Source of the DNA: Cafeteria roenbergensis
Taxonomy: Eukaryota > Sar > Bigyra > Bicosoecida > Cafeteriaceae
Assembly: GCA_008330645.1 (NCBI GenBank)
Contig: VLTN01000007.1
Coordinates: forward strand, 558,001 to 622,000
Reading direction: 5' to 3'
DNA length: 64,000 nucleotides
Part shown: piece by piece, positions 40,221 through 51,600 of the stretch
Layout of the letters: each line of letters starts with the position of its first letter
How positions within the stretch are numbered: the stretch's first letter is position 1
Notes under the pieces: model-generated
Database searches by the model: none
Told to the model about the DNA's origin: nothing
Seen by the model: the letters and a program-made list of their open reading frames with translations, nothing else
Made by a program: the position numbers and the translations under genes

Positions 40221-40539
40221 CTCAACCTTGTCTGATCCTCCAGCTGCGGTCTGCCGTGTCTGATTGCCGCCCGCGTGCAGCTACCGCAATGTTCCCCCAA
40301 TTTTGTTTGTCTGGTTTCTCGCAGTTGGTGACGGGCTTTGACGGTGGTCAAGAGAAAGTGCCCAGGCTCGACGACGACAAAGGCCCACCACCTCGACCAG
40401 CGTGAGTTTGAACTCCGTCGCCTTAGTTCCAGGGCCATGACGATACAACTTTACGACTGAAGACCATTTGTGATGTTCTTTTTCCACAACCTCTAGGAAG
40501 TTCGTAGCCCTGTCGTGTCAATCCCACCCCTCGAGAGAG
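40221..40539. other. Spacer in the snoRNA island
   Basis: No credible open frame. Includes a possible further C/D pair (ATGACGA at 40438, CTGA near 40460, GTGATGT near 40473) without a recognised target, and an intron-like CTCGCAG near 40320. Confidence 0.35.
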
Positions 40540-40619
40540 GTCGATGAGGAAAACTTTTATCACCATCTTTCGCCTGACGAATCCTGATGACAAACGCTTC
40601 ATGCATCACCATCCGAGAC
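40540..40619 (+). ncRNA. Box C/D snoRNA, U32/U51 (yeast snR39) family
   Basis: Terminal stem GTC/GAC, box C TCGATGA (40541), D' CTGA, C' TGATGA (near 40585) and D-like CCGA (40613). The guide CACCATCTTTCG (40561-40572) is complementary to the universal large-subunit segment CGAAAGATGGTG and is the known U32/U51 element; the fifth base before D' again selects the expected A. The second guide CATGCATCACC pairs with 18S GGTGGTGCATG with one G-U pair, as in U32, which also has a second 18S guide at this place. Box spacing and the stem mirror mammalian U32. Confidence 0.85.
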
Positions 40620-41071
40620 TTTGTCTCTCTTGGGGGGCTTTGTCCTGCTTCGTCTGCATCGTTCCAGCCCTGCTTGCCTCCACCTTGTCTCCAGGCCTTG
40701 TTGCTTCCCACTGCCCATGGCCCGCAGGATCGGCATCAGTCACAATCGGGAGCCCTGACATCATGTGTCTGTGCGTGCATTAGCATGGCTCGTGCGCAAA
40801 TCAACCCGATGAACTCGTGCCCTTTCCGCTCGTTCACCCGCCAACACTAGACGCCACTCAAGAATGCCCACCCAGTCTTGCTTTTGCCATGCGGCCCCGT
40901 AGCTTCGGGTTCGAGGGCTGCTTTCATGTGGCCCTGGAGCGCAAGAGATGGAGGCACTGCAAAACCGCAGAGCTGCGACGCGTTGCCAGTGGGTTCCGCC
41001 ATCCTGCTGATCACTGAGGGCACGGCCACGGAGCGTGTGGCAGGGCGGCGTGGCCCTCAGCCGTGCATCGC
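40620..41071. other. Region between the snoRNA island and the channel gene
   Basis: AT content falls back to the local norm. No open frame or RNA gene is recognised; the channel promoter should lie here. Confidence 0.4.
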
Positions 41072-44000
41072 ATGGCCATCGAGCTCGGCATCGCGCCCGG
41101 GGGCTTGGAGCCGGGCGAAGTCGAGGTCAAGCCGTCCGGCTGGCACATTTTGCCCAGCCGCTGCAGGCGCAAGGCCAAGCCATGGACGCAAGCGGACCTG
41201 AGCGACATGCACCGCGCGCTTGCGATGCTCATGAGGCTCCCAACTGCTGCTGAAAAGGCGGCGTTCGCAGCGGCGTATCGCAAGCAACAGGTGAGGCGGT
41301 TCGCTCGCGCCTGCTCGCCCGTTGCATTGTGCGCGCGCAAAGAGGTTGCACGCCCTAAGCTCGGGGCCCGAGCGACAGGCCGCCCATGGGAGGCGCGCTT
41401 GGTCCGTGGCAGCTGCGCGGTGGGCAGAACAGCGCAGCTTTGGGCCGTGCCGAGCCAGCCGGCGAGGGGCTGGGCAGGGGGAGGGGGGTTTCCCCGGCCG
41501 CTGACTGCGCCGCGCGTCGAGCTCGGTTGCGACGACCTCGCTTCCGGCGCCTGAACTTGCGCCGCGCCGGGAGACGGCACCGAGCCGTTGGCGAGCCGAC
41601 TCGCGTGGGGCCGGCCGCACTGTGGCTGACATGGCGTCGGTTGGCGAGGGTTGGGGCGGGAGAGGGGGTGTTGTTCCACTGCTGCGCCAGCAGGCAGTCA
41701 GGCCAGCAGCGGGCGAAGGTGGGCGCGGGGAGGGGCGCGCCTTGCCGATGCCCCGGCCTCGGCGGGGCGCGCTGCACCGCCTGCCCACTGCGGCAAGGCA
41801 CGGTGTCTGGCCTTCGCGCGCTGTTGAGCAGTCCTGAGCCGGGGCCGGATGTCCGAGGAGCGGGGGCGCACACTCTGCTGGCAAGCTCGTTCTTTGTTCC
41901 AACTCCTGTGCTCGCCCACCGTGTCTTTCGCGTCGGTGCGCTCCCCGCAGGCTCAAACGGAGCTGCAACCCGTCGCATTGTGCTGCTTGACGAGGTCGAA
42001 CCCGCTTCGCGTCCTTTGCGAGCACATGATGCGGTCATGGTGGTTTGACCAACTGGTCGTCGTCGCCATCCTGGTCAACTGCGTCGTGCTGGCCTTGTTC
42101 GACCCGTTAGACACAAGGGACGAGACTTGGCAGAACCAAATCGGGAACATCTTGGAGTGGCCCTTCACGGTCATTTTCACGCTCGAGCTTGTCATCAAGA
42201 TTGTCGCAATGGGGCTGCTTGGAAAGCGGTCGTACCTGGCGGACGGGTGGAACTGGATCGACGGGTCGGTGGTGGTGGTCGGGTGAGATGATTCAGGCCT
42301 CGCACTGCCACGCGTGGGCCGAGGGGAGCCGGTGCGCCCAACGCTGTTTCGCCATGCTCGCGCGGGGATGGTGCGTGCCTCGCAGGTACTTTGGGCTCTT
42401 CCCCGGCGTCGGGAACGTGTCCGCGCTCAGAACGTTCCGAGTGCTGCGACCGCTGCGCACGCTTACCAGGTTTGAGGGGATGCGCGTCATCGTGCAAGCC
42501 ATGCTGTCCAGCGTTCCGGCGCTCTTCAACGTCGCCCTGCTCTGCGCCTTCATCTTCTTGGTGTTTGGCATCATCGGAGTGCAACTCTGGGCTGGAGTTC
42601 TCCATGGCCGGTGCATGTACGAGACGCCCTCGGGGGAGTTGCTGGAGCACCCGGACTCGCTCTTTTGTGCGCTTTCCTGCGAGCAATTCCCAACGACGTG
42701 CACCTTCACTTTTGGGCAGGGCTGTCCTGCCTACGAGGCGCTCGTGGCGAACACCACCACCGGCCTGTTGGAGCGCGAAGTGATGCCTGGGTCCTGCCAC
42801 AGCATAGGCAACCCAGGGTTTGGTGGCGTCGGATTCGACAACATCGGGCTCGCGTGCCTCACCATCTTCACGGCCATCACTCTCGAAGGCTGGGTTGACG
42901 TCATGTATGCCCTAACGAGAGCGTGGGGGATCGAGCCTGTCGTGACCTTGTACTTCATTCTTGTCATCATGTTCGGCGCATTCTTCCTGCTCAACTTGGC
43001 CCTCGCCGTGGTTTGGGACGAGTACGAGACAGCCGCATCCGAGCGCATCGAGTCACAGCGCGCTCTGATCCGCCATCTCACGCTTGAGCTCCAGGCCGCG
43101 CTGCCTGGTGCCGCCGACGAAGCAGCAGTCGGCGGCTCGCCCGACTGCCAGAGCAAGTCCGCGCAACCCGGAGCGACGACCTCCCTCCCCGACATGAGCA
43201 ACCTGCGGGCAGACGGCAGCACGTCAGACGACTGCGCTCCCGAAGCAGCAGGTGCCGGACCCTGCACACCGGATGCGCCGCACGCCAGCCCTCCTGCCGA
43301 AGCACGCGCTTCGCAGCCTGGCAGCGTGGCCTCGTCTGCGCCGCTCGAAGTAGCCGGCCCCGCCTCCGAAGCAGCGAGTCCGGCCGCTCCTGCTGGTGGC
43401 ACGCCACAGGGGCTACAGGACGGGTCTGCAGTCGGCAAGCCGTCCACAGCCTCGTCAGAGGCAGCCGGTGGCCTGCAGCTGCTGGGCGGGCCTCACACAT
43501 CTCTGGGAGGAGAGAGCGGGATGGCGTCGCCGACCGCCGCGATACAGGTTGCCTCTGGAGGGCAGCCCAAAGCAGCCGCTGCCTTGAAGCGGGCAAAGCC
43601 TGCTGGTAGGCGCACCAGCTCCCGGGTCACGTTCGTGACGGACAAGCCAGACGGCATTGCCGGCGGGAACCCGTCCCCGCGCCAGGACACTGACACGTCC
43701 ATTCGCATGGACTCCTCCACGACGGACGGAAGTATATCCACCATGGGGTCGGGGACGTCGACAGCGAGCAGCATTCGCAGACTGCCCACCGCATGGCAGT
43801 TCACAGAATCCGACCGGGCCAAAATGGGGTGCTGCCAGTACGTAGCGACCAGCAGGGCCCTCGAGCTCACCATTTCCTTCCTGATCGGTCTGAACACCAT
43901 TGCACTCGCCATTGAGCACCATGGGATGTCATCGACGCTGAGCAACGTGCTAGAGATCTTGAACTACTGCTTCACGGCCATCTTCGCCGCTGAGATGCTC

Positions 44001-47000
44001 ATCAAGCTGGCGGGCCTCGGCTTGCCGATGTACTGCCGCTCCGCCTTCAACGTGTTCGACGCGGTGGTCGTCTGCGTGTCCGTGGTTGAGATCATCCTGT
44101 CCCTCACTTCTGCAGAGCTGGCCTCGGGGCTGTCGGCTCTGCGGACTTTCCGTTTGATGCGCGTGTTCAAGCTCGCCAAGACTTGGAAGGACCTGCAGCG
44201 GCTTCTGGTGACCATCATGCGGAGCGTTCTAGACGTGGCCAGCGCGTCGGTTGTGCTGCTCATCATCATGTTCATCTTCGTTCTGCTCGGCATGCAGCTG
44301 TTCGGGGGCCGCTTTGGGGCGTCGACGTTCGGCGAAGACCAGCCGCGAGCTCACTTTGACAACTTCGGGTGGGCCTTCGTCACCGTCTTCCAGGTGCTAA
44401 CTGGCGAAAACTGGAACGAGGTGCTGTTTGCGTCAAAGCACGCAGTCGGGGACATTGCCGTCGCGTACTTCGTTGCGCTGACCATCGTCGGAAACTACTT
44501 GATGCTCAACCTGTTCCTGGCCATCTTGCTAGGCAACTTTGAAAAGGCTGCCGTAGATGACGCCAAAGCCGCTGCGAAGAAGCGTCGGCGTGCGCTGCGC
44601 AAAGCCCAAAGAGGGGAGAGCGAAGGCCAGGCCGACGGCGCGTCCCCGCGCCAGCTTGAGAGCGCTGGGGTCGAAGACGATTCCTTTATCCAGGCCTCGC
44701 TCTCCCAGGACGCCCTCGAGGGGGGCGCTCAGCCCACAGAGTCCCCAAGGTCTGCGACTCGCGGCGTGGGCGAGTCCCCGGGCGCCAGCTGCGCAGAGCC
44801 CGCCCAGAAAGAAGCGCCAGCGGCCCCAGCCGCCGGCAGCCAGGAGAAGCAGCACCAGGTGTCGCTCGCAGAGGGGGCGTCCCTGGCGACGCGGTCCAAG
44901 GGACGAGGCCCCGAGAGGCATTCCGGAGGGAGTCCGGCGCAGCTGCCGCCAGTGCGGCACACCAGAAATAGTTTCGCAACGCGACTCAGTCCCCGGCACG
45001 CCGTCGGAGAAGGCGCGTTTCTGGACGACTCGAGCGCGAACGCAGGGCCTACTTCTCCAGCCCGCCCTGCCTCGCGTGAAGCTTCGGGTCTGCCCGAGCT
45101 ACCCGGGTCGGCGTCTGGCGAAGATACAGACCGGCTGAAGGAGCCGCCAAGGTCGGAGCAAAGCAGCAGGGAGGTGCTCGACCCCCCAAGTGCTTGCACC
45201 GCGCAGCCGAGCGGCAGTCCGGTGGCATTCTTGCACCCGGCCAGCTCGGCGCCCGCACGCGGGATGAAAGAGCGAGCCGATGCAGACAGCAAGTCAGCTG
45301 CCGCGCAGCACCTGCCTCACGACCCAGGGAAGAGGCCCACGGCGGGGCTCCCCGAGCAAGAGCTGGCCAAAGCCAAGTCGGCTGTTGCTGCGACGTCTCG
45401 CCCCGCACGGGTGGCCCCGAGCGACCAGTCGAAGCGAGCGGCAAGCGACCTGCCTCGACACGGTGGCCGCGGTGCTCCGCATGAAGCGGGCCACCGCCGA
45501 AGCGATACGGCACCAAAGTCCAGACACTCCCAGGTCTTGGACGTGAAGATGATGTACCGAGGGCGCATGGCAGGCACGTCGCGGATGACGACGACCATAA
45601 CGGACGAGACGGGACGACGACTGGCAGTGAAAATCACAAAGTCCGGGGACGTAAGCGTCAAGGACGGGGGCGCAATGAGCATGAGCAGCGAATCTGGGGA
45701 AATTCCAGACGAGCAACGCGTGCAGCTCGCGAAGAGCCCAGAGGCGGACATGCCGCTGCAATGGCCACAGCACTACACGCTGGGACTGTTCTCGCCAAGC
45801 AGTCCGATCCGGCGGTTCAGCGACATGGTTGTGACTAACCCGTGGTTTGGCCGCATTGTGTTGGTCCTCATCGCGCTGTCGTCGGTTCTGCTCGCCGTGG
45901 ACGAGCCGGCAGTGGCCAAGTGCCAGCGCATCCCCAGCGGCAGCCCGGGCAGTTGTGAGACGTTGGGGACGATACTGTATGTCGCCGACGTGTGCTTGAC
46001 AGCGCTCTTCAGCTTTGAGTTGGTGGTGAAGCTTGTCTCGATGGGCGGGCTGGGAAGTCCGCACGCATACTTCTCGTCCGGCTGGAACATCCTGGACTGT
46101 GCCATTGTCGGTGTCTCCATCGCGTCGCTGGCTCTCGGAGAGGCATCGTCCCTCAAGGCTCTGCGTTCCTTGAGAGCTCTGCGCGCCCTCCGTCCCCTTC
46201 GCGTCGTCTCGAGGTATCCAAGTTTGAAGCTCGTGGTAAACTCGATTTTTGGGGCACTTCCAAAGGTCACCAACGTGGCACTGGTCAACTTTCTCTTCTT
46301 TTTCATCTTCGCCATTGTTGGAGTGCAAAACTTCACCGGCGCGCTGAGCCAGTGCAACGACCCAGACACTGAGAGCCTTGAGGCATGCGTCGGGATGTTC
46401 AACGTGACCGGCTCTCTCTGCGTCATGCTCCCCGACACGGAACAGGCGGAAGCGTGCCGGCTCGATCCTGCAGGCGCGCCCTTTCCTCGGCTCTGGGAGC
46501 CACCTCCGTACCACTTCGACAACGTCCTGAACGGCCTGCTAACCGTGTTCGAGGTTGCGACCGGGGAGATGTGGCCGGACATCATGTACGTGTGCGTGGA
46601 CTCCGTGGGGCCCGGCCAGCCGCGGAAAAAGGACACTCAGCCCGCTGCGGCCATCTTCTTTGTCATGATCCAGGTGCTCTGCGCGTTTTTCATGCTGGAG
46701 GTGTTCACGGGTGTGATCATCGACAACTTCAACAAGCTCAAAGCCGAGTCCAAGGGGTCCGGTTTGCTCACGCCAGAGCAGCAGCGACTCATCGAGTCCC
46801 TAAAGATGTTGCTCTCCGTGCGCCCCAGGAGGGTGATGCGCCCTCCCAGGGCGAGCAACTGGCTGCAGCCTGTCCGAATGGCGGCGTTTCGCGTTGCCGA
46901 GAGCTACGCGCTCGAGATCTTTATCATGTCCGTCATCGTTGTGAACAGCATCTTCCTTGCTGCGCGCTTCTATGGCCAGCCGCCCGAATGGGAGACAATT

Positions 47001-48233
47001 CTGGAGACGACCAGCACGGTGTTCACGGTGGTCTTTACAACAGAGGCATGCGTCAAGCTCCTTGGCCTCGGGCTGTCGCAGTACTTTGTTGTGACCTGGA
47101 ACAAGTTCGACTTTGTTCTAGTCATCGCTGGCTGGGTCGGCATCCTCTTCGATGTCGGGCCTTTGGCGACGCTGCTGCGGGTCTTTCGCGTGGCCCGCAT
47201 CTTCCGCTTGGTCCGGACGTCTCGAGGGCTCATGCAGTTGCTGAGGACGCTGATCGTGTCCATCCCGTCGCTCCTCAACGTCGGCGCCCTGCTGCTCTTA
47301 CTGTTCTTCATCTTCGCGTGCGTGGGCATGAACCTCTTCAGCGACATCAAGCACGGCGAGTTCTTGAACGACGAGGCAAACTTTGAATCCTTCGGCACCG
47401 CGATGGTGACGCTGTTCCGAGTGTCTACTGGCGAGTCGTACAATGGCATCATGCACGACGCCATGGTTCAGCCTCCGTACTGCGACCCGGACACGAACTG
47501 CGGCGACTTGGTCCTGGCCCCCATCTTCTTCGTGGTGTTCTTCATCATCTCGTCATTCGTGCTTCTCAACTTGCTGGTTGCAATCATTCTGGACAACTTT
47601 GAGGACACCAAGAGCGCAGAAAGCACAAAGCTCGGATTCAGGCTCACCGAAGACTTTTCGCGGCACTACCAGGACATGTGGTCCAAATTTGACCCCCTAG
47701 CCACCGGCGTGGTGTCGTTCGAGGACTTGGTGCAGCTCGTCTGCTCGTTGAAGTTCCCGCTGGGCCTCAGGGACCACCCTGGAGTGCACCACGGACCCGA
47801 CCTCGGCCGAATCGCGGAAAAGGTGCTTGAGCAGCTCAACATTCAGTCGGTGGAGAATGAAATGTTCGAGTTCCAAATTGTTCTGCAGGCGCTGGTTAAC
47901 AACGCCAGCGGCAAGGACTGGGAACAGGCGCGCATCACGGCGGCGCCAAAGCTGCAAATCCAGGGGGACCTGAAGATCATGGGCGGGCTCAGGCAAGCGC
48001 TGGCAGTGCGGAAAATCCAAGCGCTGGTGCGCAGCCGCAACGAGTTCAAGCGGCGGCTTGTGGTCATGGAGGAGGAACTGGGGAGGCCGGCCACAGAAGA
48101 GGAGCGTTCGAAGCTGCGGACGCAGACCATGAAGACGGACCGAAGAACCGCTGCCATGATGTTCGCAATGGGAACCGCGGATGCCGCACATCGTCCTCAG
48201 AGCCCCGAAAGCGCGGGCGCGGGAATTTCGTAG
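41072..48233 (+). CDS. Four-repeat voltage-gated calcium channel alpha-1 subunit
   Basis: Exons 41951-42282 and 42386-48233 are firm; a first exon 41072-41290, phase-compatible across a 660-bp intron, is tentative. The total would be 2,132 residues. Each of four repeats has S1-S6: S4 helices carry regular Arg (LRTFRVLRPLRTL, LRTFRLMRVFKLAK, LRSLRALRALRPLRVV, LLRVFRVARIFRLVR). Pore loops read TLEGW, TGENW, TGEMW and TGESY, i.e. a Glu in all four repeats, the signature of Ca2+ selectivity; the fourth has Tyr in place of the common Trp. The segment before IS1 (ALCCLTRSNPLRVLCEH) matches CaV channels. After IVS6 there is the EF-hand-like region (WSKFDPLATGVVSFEDL) and an IQ motif (KIQALVRSRNEFKRR) for calmodulin. 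The I-II and II-III linkers are long, Ser/Ala-rich and presumably regulatory. It lies in the plasma or flagellar membrane by analogy. Confidence 0.92.
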
Positions 48234-48644
48234 GCCCTGAATTGGCAGCTCTCGGGTGTCCAGGCAGGCACGGAACCTGCTCTGCGGCAACGGACCGACT
48301 TTATGTGCATACGTTGGGATTGGGCATCGACATGAACCTTTGCAAAGTTGCATTTTAGGCATTCCACGAGAGACTGCCCGCGTCACACACTCAGGAGATA
48401 AGAGCAAAGGTCACACACACGCACACGAATGGAATGCATTGGGTTGAACATGCGCGCACCCACGAAGTGCCAACACGAACGGAAAGCGACGCATATCGGG
48501 TACGTTCAATTGAGACTGCCTGCCGCCAGACGCCAAACTGGCCTGAGCACCGAACCGTAGCCCCCCGCGCAGAATCAGTCTGGCGGGCCTGCGCAGGCGA
48601 GTCCTCGCGAGCGCTCAGAGCCTGATTGCTTCATCCGCTGCCCT
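48234..48644. other. Convergent intergenic region
   Basis: Between the tail-to-tail channel and Myb genes; includes short CACACACG runs and is moderately AT-rich. No gene seen. Confidence 0.5.
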
Positions 48645-51600
48645 TCACGAAAGGGCCGTTGTTTCAAGCTGGACGGCCGCCGCCGACGAGCTGGCCTCTT
48701 CTGCTGGAGGCTCCAGAGACTCTCCGGGAATTCCCGCCGCGGCCCGCGAGCCAATCAAGTCGCGCAGGTTGTCAGGGAGGCGCCTCCTTCCGGGCAGAGA
48801 GCCAGCATCGCCGTGGCTGGCTGCCGCGGCGCGAGCGTCGGCATCGACTGCACCGTCGTCCGGACCAGCCATGGGACTCTGCTGGTCGCCGTGGTCTGTT
48901 GCCATAGCCACGCCGGTCACCGCGTCGTCCGTCATGTCGGCCATGAAGCTCACCGTCATTCCCGCAATGCCTGCCCCCAGGCCCGACGTCCGGCAAGCGT
49001 GACGCTGGCCACCGAACGCGGACCGGCCTGCCGGCGTGCGCGTGACCGAGTCGAGTGTGGCCGAGTGTCGCGCAGCCACAAGCTGGCTCTCGATCGCCCT
49101 CTGCCGCTGTGCAGCCGCGTAGGCGTCCATGTGTCCGAGACGGCTCACCGGGCGGCGAACCGGTCCCACCAACTCTCTGCTCTGCGGCGAGCAGGGCAGC
49201 GCCATCACCCCCGTCGGGGTGAGTCCCGGCTCGCCCGGAAGATGCTGGCGCGATCCGGGGCGGCCGCGGTTGCGAGAGAGTCGCTCACGGGCGCTGCCCC
49301 TGGCGCCCCTCGCGAGTTCCCCCTCGTCAGCTGTCACCGCCGCCAGGGCCCCGGTGGTCAGCCGCCGGCCAGGAGACGCTTCCGAGCGCAAGGAATCCAG
49401 GCCCTCTAGCGCGCTGCGCTCGCTGGCGCCGAGGAAGGCCCTGGCCGGGCTGCCTCCCAGCTGCGGCAGGGTGGAATCGCGGCCGGCCCGCGGCGGGGTG
49501 GTGCGCCCCGAGGGCTGGAAGAGGGGCTCGAGGGGTGCCCCGCCGGCGGGGAGCGGGAGGGCGGGGTGCCGAGAGAGCGGCGAGCTGCCGTCGCGTAGCG
49601 AGGCGCCTGGGAGGTGGTCCGCCGCGGTCCGCGGCCCAGGCGGGCACGCGAAGGACGGGCGCCTCAGGGGGGAGGATGCCGCAGACCCGTCACCGAGCAT
49701 GGGGTGGAGGCGGACGGGCGACGAGGCTGCGGAGGGGAGCGGCGAGCCCGAGTCACTGGCCGGTCCGGCAGACGAAGGAGCGGCATCCGCAGCCGGAGCT
49801 CCGGCCGTTGGACCGGCTCGGTGCGATGCCTCCGCGTCCGCGGAGGCGAGGGGTGGATGTTCCGCTGAGGCGTGCGCGCGCTCCTGGGGCCCTGGCAAGG
49901 AGGGGGCAGTGACGGCGCGAGGGCGCTTGCTGGAGCGCTGAGCGCCGGCAGAGCCCGCTGCGGCCGCTGCTGCTGCGGCGGAGAGCAGACGCTTGGAACA
50001 GCGACGGGGGGGCGAGGCGGAGGCCGCGGCGACCACAGCGGCGGCGGCTGCCTGGGCCGCCTTGCGCAGAGGGTTGGCCGGAGAGGAGGGGTCGTCGCGG
50101 AGGGCTTGCGACGTGGTCCAGCGGTGTGGGGATCCGGGGGGTGCGTCCTGGCCATGGGGCGGCCAGGCAAGGTGGGCGCTCCCGCCCTCCTGTGGGGCTG
50201 GCGCTCGCGCAGAGCAGGGGGCGCGGTGGTTGAGACGCTGGGACGCTGGGGCTGATGCTGCTGCTGCTGCTGCGGCTCTGCTTGCCGCGTTGACAGCGGG
50301 GCCGAACTGAGCGGATGCTGATACCGCCGCCGCCGCCGCCGCCGCCGACGAAGATGACGACGAGGCTGGTGGCGCCGTCGACGAGGCACTAGTGACGGCA
50401 TCGCACAGGGGATGCGCATGGGCCAGGGGAAGGGCGAAACGCACGGCATGCGGCGAGGACTGCCGATCGATGTCAGCGTCTGCGTCAGCCGAGAGCGCCG
50501 CGGAGGAGGACGGGTCAGGGCTGTGACGGGCCATGCCGCTGAGGCGGCCAGAGGCGGGCTTGCGAGGGGCCAGGGGGGCTTGCGCCCCGGCACGGGCTGC
50601 CCTGGCCGAGGTGCCGGTTGCAAGCTTTCGCTTGGCCGAGGCGCCGCCGCCAGCAGTCGGGAACGGCTGGGCAGAGCGCGCCCCGCCCCTGCCGGGGGAA
50701 GCGGCCGACGTGGACACGGCGGCCAGGGCTGCTGCAGTGGCGGCCGGCGCTGAAGGGGCCGGCGAGGGCGCCGAGGGCGAGGCTGAAAGCGGCCTGCCCG
50801 ACGGCCCGGGCGCCCCGGCCGGCGGGGGCACGGGCGAGGCCCAGACGGCCATGGGGAAGGGCGGAATGGCCGAGGGGATGCCGACGCCCGGAGGCAGCTG
50901 GGGGGGCGACTGGCCGAGGCTGAGGGGGGCGGCGCGGGCAGGGGTGTCGAGGGGCCGCGGAGGGAATTCAAGCCGGGGAGAGGCGGTGGCATGGGCGCCG
51001 GTGGTGAGCGGGGTGTCGAATATCACAGCCGATGGCGGCGAGAGAAGCCCAGTCGCGAGGAGGACGCCGCTCCGGCCGGTGGGGGGGCTGCTGCGGATAT
51101 CGCCGGCGCGGCGCCGGCCGTTCCCAGTTTCAGCAGCGCCACCGCTGCCGGCACCGCTGCCGCCCCGCTGCTGGTGGTGGCGCCTAAGACCACTGGCAGC
51201 TGCGTCGACGTCGTCGTCGCTGTCGCTCTCCACATCGGCGTGACCGCTGCCCCACTGCGCGCCGGATAGCGTGAGCGGCAGCTGCAGGACGGAGTCATCA
51301 GCGGCGGCGGCGCCCGCCCGGGACCTACGGAAGCCGCTGAAGGGGCTGGCGTGGGCGTCACGGCCACGGCCGCGGCCGCCAGCGCGGTCGTCGGGCGTGG
51401 ATGTCAGCTCCAACCGGCTGGGCAGCAGCAGCTCGAGCGGGTCGTTGGCTGCCAACTGCCGCCGGGAGATGTGCCGTGCTCCCGGGAGACCGCCGCCGCT
51501 GCCTCCGCCTCGACGGCCGGAGCCCATGCGGCTGGCAGAGCCGGCATGAAGCGTGGCCGGGGTGCCCTCGGCCCCCTGTCCTGCCATGCCCGGTGTTGCC

